DNA from: Deltaproteobacteria bacterium
GTDB taxonomy: Bacteria > Myxococcota_A > Polyangia > HGW-17
Reading direction: 5' to 3'
DNA: 10,919 bases
NCBI GenBank assembly: GCA_003249585.1
Contig: QKIM01000046.1
Coordinates: 1-10,919 of the forward strand
Numbering within the stretch: the first letter of the stretch is position 1; each line of letters starts with the position of its first letter. Under the pieces are notes generated by a model that was given only the letters and a program-made list of their open reading frames with translations, was not told the origin of the DNA and did no database searches. Below, piece by piece: positions 1-6,489 of this stretch. The position numbers and the translations under genes were made by a program.

Positions 1-351
1 GATGCGCTCGGTGGCGGAGGGGTTGATGGGAGGGACGGCGAGCACGTAGAGGGTGCCGCTGTCGATCTTCTGTGGAATGATCTGGGACTTCGCGGCTGAG
101 GACTTGCTGATCATCTCCACGGCGTTTGGCGCAGGCGGCTCGAAGGGGTCGATGATGGAATCGACGCCGAAGTGCATCTGGAGATAGTTCTGAAGGGTGC
201 GCTCCGAGGCGAGGCCGAGGGCCATGAGGAGATAGTCGACGCTCTTTTTGGAGCTTTTCTGCAGATTGTGGATGGTCGTGGCCTGCGTAGGGAGGATGAG
301 CCCGTCGCTCAGCAGGGTGACGAGGAGTGGGTGTAAAGGTTCTTTGTTCAA
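1..351 (-). CDS. MshEN/GspE-PilB N-terminal domain protein, 3' end beyond the left edge
   Basis: Translating the minus strand from 351 gives 117 residues without a stop up to the left edge. The only plausible start in this frame is TTG at 351-349: an in-frame TGA lies 30 bases upstream, and a GGGAG element sits 8 bases before the TTG. Residues 9-63 hold two copies of the MshEN pattern, one with Gly17 and Gln31 and one with Gly46, Leu53 and Leu57; the two glycines are 29 residues apart, the spacing known for this tandem motif. The following stretch (residues about 85-117, with IIPQKID and LYVLAVPPINP) resembles the second half of PilB/GspE N-terminal domains. The family binds c-di-GMP or regulates secretion and pilus ATPases. 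Here the arginines that open each motif are Pro8 and Ser37, so ligand binding is doubtful. Whether an ATPase domain follows cannot be seen. It lies 30 bases after folC and is probably co-transcribed. Confidence 0.68.
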   Translation of the reverse strand, partial: MNKEPLHPLLVTLLSDGLILPTQATTIHNLQKSSKKSVDYLLMALGLASERTLQNYLQMHFGVDSIIDPFEPPAPNAVEMISKSSAAKSQIIPQKIDSGTLYVLAVPPINPSATERI

Positions 352-359
352 AGCACTTT

Positions 360-364
360 CTCCC
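360..364 (-). promoter_or_regulatory. Ribosome binding site fixing a TTG start
   Basis: GGGAG on the minus strand, 8 bases upstream of TTG at 351-349. It supports this unusual start, because no ATG or GTG is available between the upstream in-frame stop and the start of the recognisable domain. Confidence 0.6.
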
Positions 365-381
365 GTTTTGTCAATGTTGGC

Positions 382-1656
382 TCATTGGGCGGGATCGGTC
401 AAGGGGAAAGCGTCACCGGATTCGGCAAGGAGCAACTTTTGAACCTCGCCGACCAGGTAGAATGACCCGGTGACGAGGATCCGGTCACCGGGAAGGGCGT
501 CGAGAAAAGGAAGGGACAGGGTTTCCGGCCAGGGAAGCGGGTCGACCCCAAGCCGCCTGAGGAAGGTCTCAAGATCTTTGGGATGGAGGCCCCGGTCCGA
601 CGGAACGGGGAGGGGCACGATGTTCCTAAACAGGGGGATCAGTGGCCTGAGAAAGGGGAGGATCTCCTTGTCGGCGTTCATGCCGATACCCAGCGTATCC
701 CAGGGAGGATCCAGGGTCCCGAGGGTCGTGGCGAGCGCCTCGGCCGCAGGGGGATTGTGGGCGCCGTCCAGCCAGTAGCGGCCGTGTCGGCTGAGCCTGC
801 CGGGCCAGGAGAAGCCCTCGAGGGAGTGCTGGACCGCATCGGGATCCAGCGGACGCTGGGAAAAGAGCCGCACGGCCGTCAGCGCGAAGGCGAGGTTTTG
901 GGGCTGGTGGATGCCCACCAGTGGGAGAGCGACCTCCACGAGGGGATCGTCCCGGAACCGATACGCCATGGTCATTGGGCCGGTATGCCGAAAGACAAAA
1001 TCACGCTGGGCCGTGAGGAGCTCGACCCCACGGGAGGTGGCGGCCTCTCGGAGCACCCGGTCCACCGGTCCGAAGAGAGACCCGATGATGCAGGGAACGC
1101 CGGGTTCCATGATCCCCGCCTTCTCCCACGCGACCCGCCGCAGCGACCCCGACAGCGCGAGCGCGTGATCACGCCCGATGGAGGTGATGACGGAGACAGC
1201 GGCGTCTACGGCCCGGGTGGCGTCGAGGCGGCCGCCGAGGCCCGTCTCCATGACGGCGCAGGTGACGTTCTCGCGGGCGAAGTGGCACAGGGCCATGGCC
1301 GTCGCCGCCTCGAAGAACGAGAAGCCCGGGTTTGCCGTGAGGACCTCGCCGAGCAGGGTCATGAACGCCTCTTCGGACAGCTCCCGGCCGTCGACACGGA
1401 TCCGCTCCGAGAAGCGCACCAGGTGGGGTGAGGTGTAAAGACCGGTGCGGTGTCCGAGGCCTCGCAGCAGCACCTCGCACAGGGCGGCCGTGCTCCCCTT
1501 GCCGTTGGTGCCGGCGATGTGGATGGCTCGAAAGCGACGCTGAGGATCTCCCAGTGCCCGGAGTCCCCGGATGACAGGGCCCAGGTCCAGTTTGATCCCC
1601 GCCCGCCTCAGCCCGTAGAGCATCTCCGTGGCCGAGCGCAGGTCAGTGAACCTCAT
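382..1656 (-). CDS. folC: Bifunctional dihydrofolate synthase / folylpolyglutamate synthase
   Basis: This 424-residue cytoplasmic Mur-ligase-family enzyme adds glutamate to dihydropteroate (making dihydrofolate) and to reduced folates, using ATP. The family signatures are present in order: P-loop GTNGKGS (49-55), TSPHL (75-79) followed by ERI, ETGLGGRLD (137-145), GRDH (161-164), EKAG (178-181) whose Lys179 matches the carbamylated lysine of the family, HQPQN (250-254), PGR (285-287), DGAHNP (297-302) and the C-terminal TGSFYLVGEV. The length is typical, and both the N-terminal ATPase domain and the C-terminal Rossmann-like domain are complete. The ATG shares ATGA with the stop of the upstream Crp-like gene; an AAGGA lies about 12 bases before it. 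Whether it has both activities or only FPGS activity cannot be told from sequence alone; no other folate gene is in view. Confidence 0.95.
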   Translation of the reverse strand: MRFTDLRSATEMLYGLRRAGIKLDLGPVIRGLRALGDPQRRFRAIHIAGTNGKGSTAALCEVLLRGLGHRTGLYTSPHLVRFSERIRVDGRELSEEAFMTLLGEVLTANPGFSFFEAATAMALCHFARENVTCAVMETGLGGRLDATRAVDAAVSVITSIGRDHALALSGSLRRVAWEKAGIMEPGVPCIIGSLFGPVDRVLREAATSRGVELLTAQRDFVFRHTGPMTMAYRFRDDPLVEVALPLVGIHQPQNLAFALTAVRLFSQRPLDPDAVQHSLEGFSWPGRLSRHGRYWLDGAHNPPAAEALATTLGTLDPPWDTLGIGMNADKEILPFLRPLIPLFRNIVPLPVPSDRGLHPKDLETFLRRLGVDPLPWPETLSLPFLDALPGDRILVTGSFYLVGEVQKLLLAESGDAFPLTDPAQ

Positions 1657-2300
1657 CCGCCAAATTTTTCCTTCATGTCGAGAAATTCGAGGAATTCCAC
1701 GTATCGGCCCTGTTCGGCGATGAGGAAGCCGTCTCTTTGGGGGAGCACCAGCAGCGCCTCGGCGAGCTTGTCGATGATGGCGGCCACCTGCCCGAGGGGG
1801 AATCCGACGAAGGCCGACAGCCGCTTGAGGGTCGTGGGGACGAAGATGCCGTCGGGCCGTGCCTCTCCCTCCTCGAGGGAGAGATAGTTGAGGGCTTTGA
1901 CGACTCTGTGCGTTTTGTCACTCAAAAGGAGGGTTTCGATCTGAATGTTGGCCCGATACAGCCGCTGAGCAAGATTTTTCATGATGGAGATGGCGATGTT
2001 GCTCTGCGAGGAGACCATCCTGAGGAAGGTCGGCTGATCGAAGACCAGGATCTGGGAGGGCTCGATCACCGTTGCCGTCGCGGTGCGCGGACGGTTGAGC
2101 AGCAGGGACATCTCGCCGAAGAAGCTGCCCTCGGGGATAATGGCGATGATATACTCCCGATTGGAAATTTTTCTGGAAATCTGGACGCTTCCCTTGCGGA
2201 TGACGAAGAGTTCGTTGCCGTCCTCGCCCTCGCTGAACAGCACCGTGCCGGGCGCGAAGCTCCGGTTGTATTGATCTTCTATGGAGTTCTCAGCGGTCAT
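1653..2300 (-). CDS. Crp/Fnr-family cyclic-nucleotide-binding-type regulator with atypical recognition helix
   Basis: The protein has 215 residues. Residues about 12-110 form a cNMP-binding beta-barrel: PGTVLFSEGEDGNELFVIRKG, then the phosphate-binding-cassette pattern FGEMSLL...PRTATA (61-76) with Glu63 and Arg72-Thr73, spaced as in PKA/CNG-type cassettes. A dimerisation helix follows (about 100-140), then a winged helix-turn-helix (about 150-200). The segment VGFPLGQVAAII (165-176) aligns without gaps to the E. coli CRP recognition helix, but the residues at Arg180, Glu181 and Arg185 are Leu169, Gly170 and Ala174. There is no Fnr-type cysteine cluster at the N-terminus. The start at 2300 has AGGA six bases upstream and gives normal family length; the open frame continues to 2582, but that 94-residue extension would run through the intergenic region into rsmD. 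Its stop overlaps the folC start (ATGA). Family assignment is firm; ligand and DNA target are unknown. Confidence 0.9.
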   Translation of the reverse strand: MTAENSIEDQYNRSFAPGTVLFSEGEDGNELFVIRKGSVQISRKISNREYIIAIIPEGSFFGEMSLLLNRPRTATATVIEPSQILVFDQPTFLRMVSSQSNIAISIMKNLAQRLYRANIQIETLLLSDKTHRVVKALNYLSLEEGEARPDGIFVPTTLKRLSAFVGFPLGQVAAIIDKLAEALLVLPQRDGFLIAEQGRYVEFLEFLDMKEKFGG

Positions 2301-2306
2301 ACATCG

Positions 2307-2310
2307 TCCT
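2307..2310 (-). promoter_or_regulatory. Ribosome binding site of the Crp-like gene
   Basis: AGGA on the minus strand, six bases before the ATG at 2300. It favours the 215-residue start over the longer open frame that reaches 2582. Confidence 0.5.
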
Positions 2311-2351
2311 GTCGTCGTGCCACCGCGGCCCGGGTGATCGGAAACGCCATC

Positions 2352-2357
2352 ATCATA
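2352..2357 (-). promoter_or_regulatory. Candidate -10 element for the Crp-like/folC unit
   Basis: TATGAT on the minus strand (5 of 6 to TATAAT), 51 bases upstream of the ATG at 2300. No good -35 hexamer lies 16-18 bases upstream of it, so this is a weak candidate; an activator-dependent promoter would fit the missing -35. Confidence 0.22.
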
Positions 2358-2406
2358 GTGGAAGCGGCCCCCAAGGTCTGCAAAAAAACGCAAGATACAG
2401 GGAATT

Positions 2407-2482
2407 CCTGTGCCTTGGATACCTTGGGATGGGGGGCGGTGCTTTTTTCGAGGGGAATTCATTGCACAGGGGGCACTTTTTT
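2407..2482 (+). repeat. Inverted-repeat cluster with trailing T-tract upstream of rsmD
   Basis: CCTGTGC at 2407-2413 is the exact reverse complement of GCACAGG at 2464-2470. GTGCC at 2410-2414 can instead pair with GGCAC at 2472-2476, and GTGC at 2439-2442 with GCAC at 2473-2476; the last two are followed directly by T6 (2477-2482). The stems are short and the loops long. The base-pairing is visible in the sequence; any role (operator pair, attenuator) is speculation. Confidence 0.3.
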
Positions 2483-2520
2483 GGTGAAGTCCACTGTGGC
2501 CAGGCTGAAGCGTGGCCCAA

Positions 2521-2525
2521 AGGAG
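2521..2525 (+). promoter_or_regulatory. Ribosome binding site fixing the rsmD start
   Basis: AGGAG five bases before the ATG at 2531. The open frame extends upstream to an ATG at 2429, but those 34 extra residues look unlike the family and lack such a site. Confidence 0.7.
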
Positions 2526-2530
2526 CGCAG

Positions 2531-3121
2531 ATGTTGACGGTGACCTCAGGCCGGTATGTGCGGCGGAAGATGACGGTACCACGGGGAGATGTGGTTCGTC
2601 CTACGCCCTCCATGGTCCGCAGCGCCGTTTTCGACATCGCCAGACACCTCAGAGGTGAACCCTTCAATCATTTCCTTGATTGTTTCGCTGGCTCGGGGAT
2701 CATGGGGATCGAGGCCCTCAGCCGCGGGGCGGCCGATGTAGTATTTGTGGAATATTTCCGTTCAGCTTGCCATGCCATTGAAAACAATTTACAGTCACTG
2801 GGAGAGCCCCACGCGACCCACCTCATCAGGAGGGACGTGCGCAAGGCCGTGACATCGCTCTCGGAGCAAGGACGTACCTTTGATGGCATCTATATGGATC
2901 CTCCCTATCGCGAGGTCGAGATGAGAGATGAGCTCCTCGAACGTCTGGGGCCCCTCCACCTTCTGTCCGGGGACGGTCTCCTCATGGTCGAGTACCAGAC
3001 CCGGTATCCGGCTCCCCCCGAGACCCTCGCGGGGTTTTCCCTTCTGACCTCCCGCAAGTGGGGAGAGACAATGGTGAACTTCTATGGAACTCAAGACGGC
3101 GGTCTATCCGGGGTCCTTTGA
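2531..3121 (+). CDS. rsmD: 16S rRNA (guanine-N2)-methyltransferase RsmD
   Basis: The protein has 196 residues, typical for the family. RsmD uses S-adenosylmethionine to methylate N2 of G966 of 16S rRNA (E. coli numbering) in the small ribosomal subunit. Visible signatures: the N-terminal family pattern RPTPSMVRSAVFDI (23-36), the SAM-binding loop DCFAGSG (50-56) followed by GIEALSRGA and an acidic strand end (VFVE), and the catalytic DPPY (123-126). The C-terminal RKWGETMVNFYG matches the usual end of RsmD; about ten more residues follow because the frame runs on into coaD. The start at 2531 is chosen for its AGGAG and family length. It is first in a rightward unit with coaD and an aminotransferase; rsmD-coaD adjacency is common in bacteria (for example B. 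subtilis ylbH-coaD). Confidence 0.94.
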   Translation: MLTVTSGRYVRRKMTVPRGDVVRPTPSMVRSAVFDIARHLRGEPFNHFLDCFAGSGIMGIEALSRGAADVVFVEYFRSACHAIENNLQSLGEPHATHLIRRDVRKAVTSLSEQGRTFDGIYMDPPYREVEMRDELLERLGPLHLLSGDGLLMVEYQTRYPAPPETLAGFSLLTSRKWGETMVNFYGTQDGGLSGVL

Positions 3122-3572
3122 TCCTGTCACCTATGGTCACATCGATCTCATCGAGCGCGGGCTCGAGGTGTTCGACCGCGTGGTGGTCGCCGTGGCGGTC
3201 AACTCTGAGAAGCGCGGCCTCTTCAGCATAAATGAGCGGGTGGCGCTCCTCCAGGAGATCTTCGCCTCCGAAAAACGTATCGATGTCGTTTCTTTTCGCG
3301 GTCTATTGGTGGATTATTTGAAGCAGGGCGGCTATAAGACGATCCTCAGAGGGCTCCGAGCCATCTCGGACTTCGATTATGAGTTCCAGATCGCCAACAT
3401 GAACGTGCATCTCTACCCAGAGGTAGACACCGTTTTCCTCATGACATCCCAGAAATATTTCTATATCAGTTCCTCCGTGGTCAAGGAGGTGGCGCAGTAC
3501 GGCGGCGATGTGAGCGCCTTCGTACCCGACAATGTCGTCGTGGCGCTGAAAAACAAGCTCGAACAGGAATAG
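3084..3572 (+). CDS. coaD: Phosphopantetheine adenylyltransferase CoaD
   Basis: The protein has 162 residues, full length for the family. CoaD transfers AMP from ATP to 4'-phosphopantetheine, giving dephospho-CoA, the penultimate step of CoA synthesis, in the cytoplasm. The nucleotidyltransferase signature YPGSFDPVTYGH (8-19) includes the (T/H)xGH motif ending in His19. RGLRAISDFDYE (89-100) carries the conserved Arg89 and Arg92, and ISSSVVKE (128-135) is the nucleotide-binding C-terminal motif. The start at 3084 lies inside rsmD and places the YPGSFDP motif at the usual distance from the N-terminus. There is only a weak GGTG six bases upstream, so translation is probably coupled to rsmD (38-base overlap). 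Confidence 0.97.
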   Translation: MELKTAVYPGSFDPVTYGHIDLIERGLEVFDRVVVAVAVNSEKRGLFSINERVALLQEIFASEKRIDVVSFRGLLVDYLKQGGYKTILRGLRAISDFDYEFQIANMNVHLYPEVDTVFLMTSQKYFYISSSVVKEVAQYGGDVSAFVPDNVVVALKNKLEQE

Positions 3573-3577
3573 AACAT

Positions 3578-4792
3578 ATGCAGGTTGCTCATCGAATCCG
3601 GTTTGTTCCGAACTCCCCGACACTGGCCATCACGGCCCGCGCGAAACAGATGGTGGCCGAAGGAAAGGATGTCATCAGCCTCTCCATCGGCGAGCCTGAT
3701 TTTGGCACTCCTCCCCATATCATCGAGGCGGCCAAGAAGGCCCTGGACGCCGGCGCGACCCGGTACACAGCCGCCGCGGGGATCATCGAGCTGCGCAAGG
3801 CTGTGGCAAACCAGATCCGCGCGGACTACGGGATCGACAACATCACCGCGGAACACGTCATCATCTCGTCGGGGGCGAAACACAGCCTGTACAACGCCAT
3901 GATGGCCCTTCTCAACCCCGGTGACGAGGTGATCATCCCGGCGCCCTACTGGGTCTCCTACCCCGTCATCGTGACCCTCGCGTCGGGCATCCCCGTCTTC
4001 GTGCCGACGACGCTCGAGGAGCGGTTCATCCTCACGCCGGAGAAGCTGCGGGCGGCCATCACGCGCCGGACCCGGCTGCTCATCCTCAACAACCCCTCCA
4101 ACCCCACGGGGTCCGTGTACAACAAGAAAGAGCTCAAGGCGCTGCTGGAGGTGGTCCTCGACTATCCCAACATCATGGTCATCGCCGACGACATCTACCG
4201 AAAGCTCATCTACGGCAACGGGAAGTTCGCCTCCATCGCCTCCTTCGGTGAAGAGGCCCGCAAGCGCTGCATCATCATCGACGGCGTCTCCAAGGCCTAC
4301 GCCATGACCGGATGGCGCATCGGATTCTCCATCGCGCGGCGACAGATCACCAAGGCCATGGCGCATATCCAGAGCCACACGACCTCCAACCCCGCTGCCG
4401 TCTCTCAGATGGCCGCCCTGGAGGCCCTCACCGGGGATCAGAATCCCGTGGAGGAGATGCGCCAGGAGTTCTCCAACCGGCGCAACAACGTCATCAGGCT
4501 CCTCGACAAGCTGGACAGCATGGAGATGCACCAGCCCCGCGGCGCCTTCTACGTGCTGCCCCGGATCTCCAAGCTCCTCGGAAAGATCACGCCCTCCGGA
4601 GAGCTCCTCAGGACCGACATGGACTTCGCCACTTACCTGCTCGAGCGCAGCCACGTCGCCGTGGTGCCCGGGACGCCCTTCGGCGCGCCCTCCCACATCC
4701 GCCTCAGTTATGCCCTCTCCATGGAGAAACTCGAGCAGGCCATCAACCGTATCACGGAAGCCGTCCTCGATCTCCGCGACCCCGGCGTCTGA
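3578..4792 (+). CDS. PLP-dependent class I aminotransferase, aspartate aminotransferase Ib type
   Basis: The protein has 404 residues, complete, cytoplasmic, fold-type I. In order: SIGEPDF (36-42), RYTAAAGIIELR (62-73), the Ib-subgroup stretch from SSGAKHSLYNA to PYWVSYP with Lys101 matching the distal-carboxylate lysine of Thermus AspAT, NNPSNPTG (171-178), ADDIY (203-207), GVSKAYAMTGWRIGF with the PLP Schiff-base lysine Lys239, and SHIRLSYA with Arg375 binding the substrate alpha-carboxylate. The likely reaction is aspartate + 2-oxoglutarate to oxaloacetate + glutamate; members of this subgroup can also act on prephenate, and sequence alone does not exclude a broader role. The ATG lies 5 bases after the coaD stop, and its AGGAA (about 3564-3568) is inside the end of coaD. 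The gene ends 29 bases from the stop of the convergent 555-residue gene with no clear terminator between. Confidence 0.93.
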   Translation: MQVAHRIRFVPNSPTLAITARAKQMVAEGKDVISLSIGEPDFGTPPHIIEAAKKALDAGATRYTAAAGIIELRKAVANQIRADYGIDNITAEHVIISSGAKHSLYNAMMALLNPGDEVIIPAPYWVSYPVIVTLASGIPVFVPTTLEERFILTPEKLRAAITRRTRLLILNNPSNPTGSVYNKKELKALLEVVLDYPNIMVIADDIYRKLIYGNGKFASIASFGEEARKRCIIIDGVSKAYAMTGWRIGFSIARRQITKAMAHIQSHTTSNPAAVSQMAALEALTGDQNPVEEMRQEFSNRRNNVIRLLDKLDSMEMHQPRGAFYVLPRISKLLGKITPSGELLRTDMDFATYLLERSHVAVVPGTPFGAPSHIRLSYALSMEKLEQAINRITEAVLDLRDPGV

Positions 4793-4821
4793 TTCCCCCT
4801 TTTTCTCTCCCTTGAGTTTTC

Positions 4822-6489
4822 TCAGTCGAAATGGCGGGTGATGACCAGTTTGCCCGTGTCCTTGAGCTTCTTCATCTCCGTTGAGGAGACGTTGTACCCC
4901 TTCACCTTGAGCTCGGCCGGCTGGAAATAGCGGGACTGGGGCACGTAGCGCACGGGGAGCTCTTCCCCCACGAGCAGCTTCTTGATCTTGAGGGTGCGCG
5001 GCGCCGTGATCTCGTCGGTGATGGTGACGCCGCTGCTGTTGAAGGTGATGTGCCGCTGCAGGGTGACGGGGACGGTCTTGTTGCGCAGCATGAGGACCTT
5101 TCGGATGAGCCCCTTGAGGTGGTAGGCGGTCTTGTGATGCCAGCCGAGGGCGGCCATGCCCGTGCGGAAGACCGTCATCTTCACGGGATCGAAGGTCTGG
5201 GAGTGGAGGGTCAGGCAGCGCTGGGTGACGGAGGCCTCCACCTCGTGCCCGGTGAACCGCCGCGAAGGGTCGACCCAGGAGGAGGTGAACATGGTGCCGT
5301 TCTCGAGGATCCCGGAGATGCCGCAGTCCGAGGTGATGATCTCGCCCTCGTCGCCCTTGAGCCGGAAAATCTTGATGTTGCCGCCCCGGGCAAGGTTGGC
5401 AACGGCGTAGTAGTCTCCGCGCTTGCCACCCCAGATCCCGGCGCCCTCGAAGTAGAAGCTCGTGTCGTTGGGCTCCTGCCAGGGCAGGGGAGGAAGTTTT
5501 TTGGGCCGCTTGGCCACGTCCCGGGCCGAGAAGAGGAACTCGGGGATGCGGTAGACGAAGTAGCGCTCGGCCTGCAGGGCCGGATAGACGGAGGCGCCCT
5601 TGAGGAAGCCCCGGGCCATGTGGGAGGCCTGGGCCAGAGCGAGGGGGTGTTCTGATCCCAGGAGCTCGTAGCCGTGCGAGTAGAAGTGGAAGGTCTCGCG
5701 GGAGCCCAGCGTCCCTCCGTAATGGTAGTCCGGGTAGACGAAATACTGGGTGAAGTGGATGGCCTTGCGCGCCACCTCGGCCAGCTCGGGATCGGGGCGC
5801 ACCTGCAGCAGGCGGGCCAGGAAGGTGACCGTGGCGCTCAGGTAGCCCGGGTCGACGCCGTCGTACTCCAGGCACCACCCCTCCTCGTGGCAGTAGGTGA
5901 GGAAGTCGGCCTTGCGCTCCTCGAAGAGAGGCTCGAGCTCCCGGGCGTCGAAGAGCTCGATGGTCTCCCCGAGGGGCAGGAGGGCCATGGCGTGGTGGTT
6001 GGCCAGGACGCCGATCTCATCGTTCTCGCCGAGAAAACGCGCCGCCTTGAGCATCATGGCACGCACAGCGGCCTCCTCGTCGTCGGACAGAAGGTCCTTT
6101 ACGGCCACGTAGGCGTGGTTCATGGCGTGGAGCAGGAACCCAGTGGGACCGGCCCAGCCGCGCTCGTTGGGGTAGAACTCGTCGAAGGAGCCGTCGTTGT
6201 GCTGGATGCCGGTGAGATAGAGCAGCCCGGCCTTGAGCCACTGCCCCACCTTGGGCTGATCGTGGAACTGGTTGCCCGGGAAGGGCGTGGTGTAGGCCAG
6301 GGTCAGTCCCAGAATCCCGTACTGGGCGATGGAGGAGGGGAAGTCCACGGCCCGTGCCAGCCAGTACTCTCGGTGCGCGCACCCGTAGGTGGGGGAGAGG
6401 GGGTTTCTGTCCATGGTGGAGAGGAAGCGCGGGACCTGCGAGAGGCCAAGGCCCGTGTAGATGTCTTTGATGCCGGATTCAATACTCAT
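4822..6489 (-). CDS. Uncharacterised 555-residue protein, heparinase-like (alpha/alpha-toroid plus beta-sandwich) architecture suspected
   Basis: I do not recognise a named gene. The protein is complete, starts with ATG after a strong GGAGG (6-base spacer), and has no signal peptide or membrane segment, so it is likely cytoplasmic. Residues about 35-330 are helix-rich with aromatic/Gly motifs typical of an alpha/alpha toroid: YGCAHREYW (35-43), QHNDGSFDEFYPNER (96-110), VLANHHAMALLPLG (161-174), CLEYDGVDPGYLSATV (206-221) and GGTLGSRETFHFYSHGYELL (258-277). Residues about 345-555 are strand-rich (FEGAGIWGGKRGDYYAVANLARGGNIKIFR onward) like the beta-sandwich of heparinase II/III-type proteins. 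The Asn-His-His and Tyr motifs recall lyase active sites, but that is my comparison from memory. It overlaps rimI by 11 bases, so it is expressed with translation-related genes, which does not reveal its function. A polysaccharide-related role is only a guess. Confidence 0.85.
   Translation of the reverse strand: MSIESGIKDIYTGLGLSQVPRFLSTMDRNPLSPTYGCAHREYWLARAVDFPSSIAQYGILGLTLAYTTPFPGNQFHDQPKVGQWLKAGLLYLTGIQHNDGSFDEFYPNERGWAGPTGFLLHAMNHAYVAVKDLLSDDEEAAVRAMMLKAARFLGENDEIGVLANHHAMALLPLGETIELFDARELEPLFEERKADFLTYCHEEGWCLEYDGVDPGYLSATVTFLARLLQVRPDPELAEVARKAIHFTQYFVYPDYHYGGTLGSRETFHFYSHGYELLGSEHPLALAQASHMARGFLKGASVYPALQAERYFVYRIPEFLFSARDVAKRPKKLPPLPWQEPNDTSFYFEGAGIWGGKRGDYYAVANLARGGNIKIFRLKGDEGEIITSDCGISGILENGTMFTSSWVDPSRRFTGHEVEASVTQRCLTLHSQTFDPVKMTVFRTGMAALGWHHKTAYHLKGLIRKVLMLRNKTVPVTLQRHITFNSSGVTITDEITAPRTLKIKKLLVGEELPVRYVPQSRYFQPAELKVKGYNVSSTEMKKLKDTGKLVITRHFD

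Larger units (their letters stand above)
2301..2530. other. Divergent intergenic region between the Crp-like gene and rsmD
   Basis: These 230 bases separate two divergent units and should hold both promoters. The stretch is richer in A/T than the flanking genes and has several homopolymer runs: A7 near 2382 and T6 at 2443-2448 and 2477-2482. It contains a near-perfect tandem direct repeat (CCTTGGAT at 2413-2420, CCTTGGGAT at 2422-2430), GAATTC twice (2402-2407, 2455-2460) and a 7-base inverted repeat (CCTGTGC 2407-2413, GCACAGG 2464-2470). I found no convincing sigma-70 -35/-10 pair on the plus strand and only an isolated -10-like hexamer on the minus strand. No plausible small gene was seen. 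Confidence 0.6.

Noticed and set aside
583..1431. Long plus-strand open frame opposite folC
   Set aside because: The product is low-complexity Gly/Glu/Arg-rich sequence and lies entirely antisense to a gene with all FolC motifs.
2484..2494. Imperfect palindrome GTGAAGTCCAC as a possible Crp operator
   Set aside because: It matches its own reverse complement at only 8 of 11 positions, and its half-site spacing does not fit TGTGA-N6-TCACA.
1737..2537. Plus-strand open frame opposite the Crp-like gene
   Set aside because: No recognisable motif; antisense to a well-supported gene and running across the intergenic region into the rsmD start.
2301..2582. 94-codon N-terminal extension of the Crp-like frame
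   Set aside because: It would run through the divergent intergenic region into rsmD, has no Crp-family similarity, and the ATG at 2300 has a ribosome binding site.
4812..4825. Small hairpin between the convergent stops (TTGAG, four T, CTCAG)
   Set aside because: The stem is only about five pairs including a wobble and is not followed by a clear T-tract on either strand, so I do not call a terminator.
3461..5878. An 805-codon open frame on the minus strand, antisense to coaD and the aminotransferase gene
   Set aside because: Its product is repetitive Gly/Arg/Pro/Ala/Asp-rich sequence with no family motif. It opposes a clearly real aminotransferase and overlaps the 555-residue gene in another frame. 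It is the expected shadow of GC-rich codon usage.
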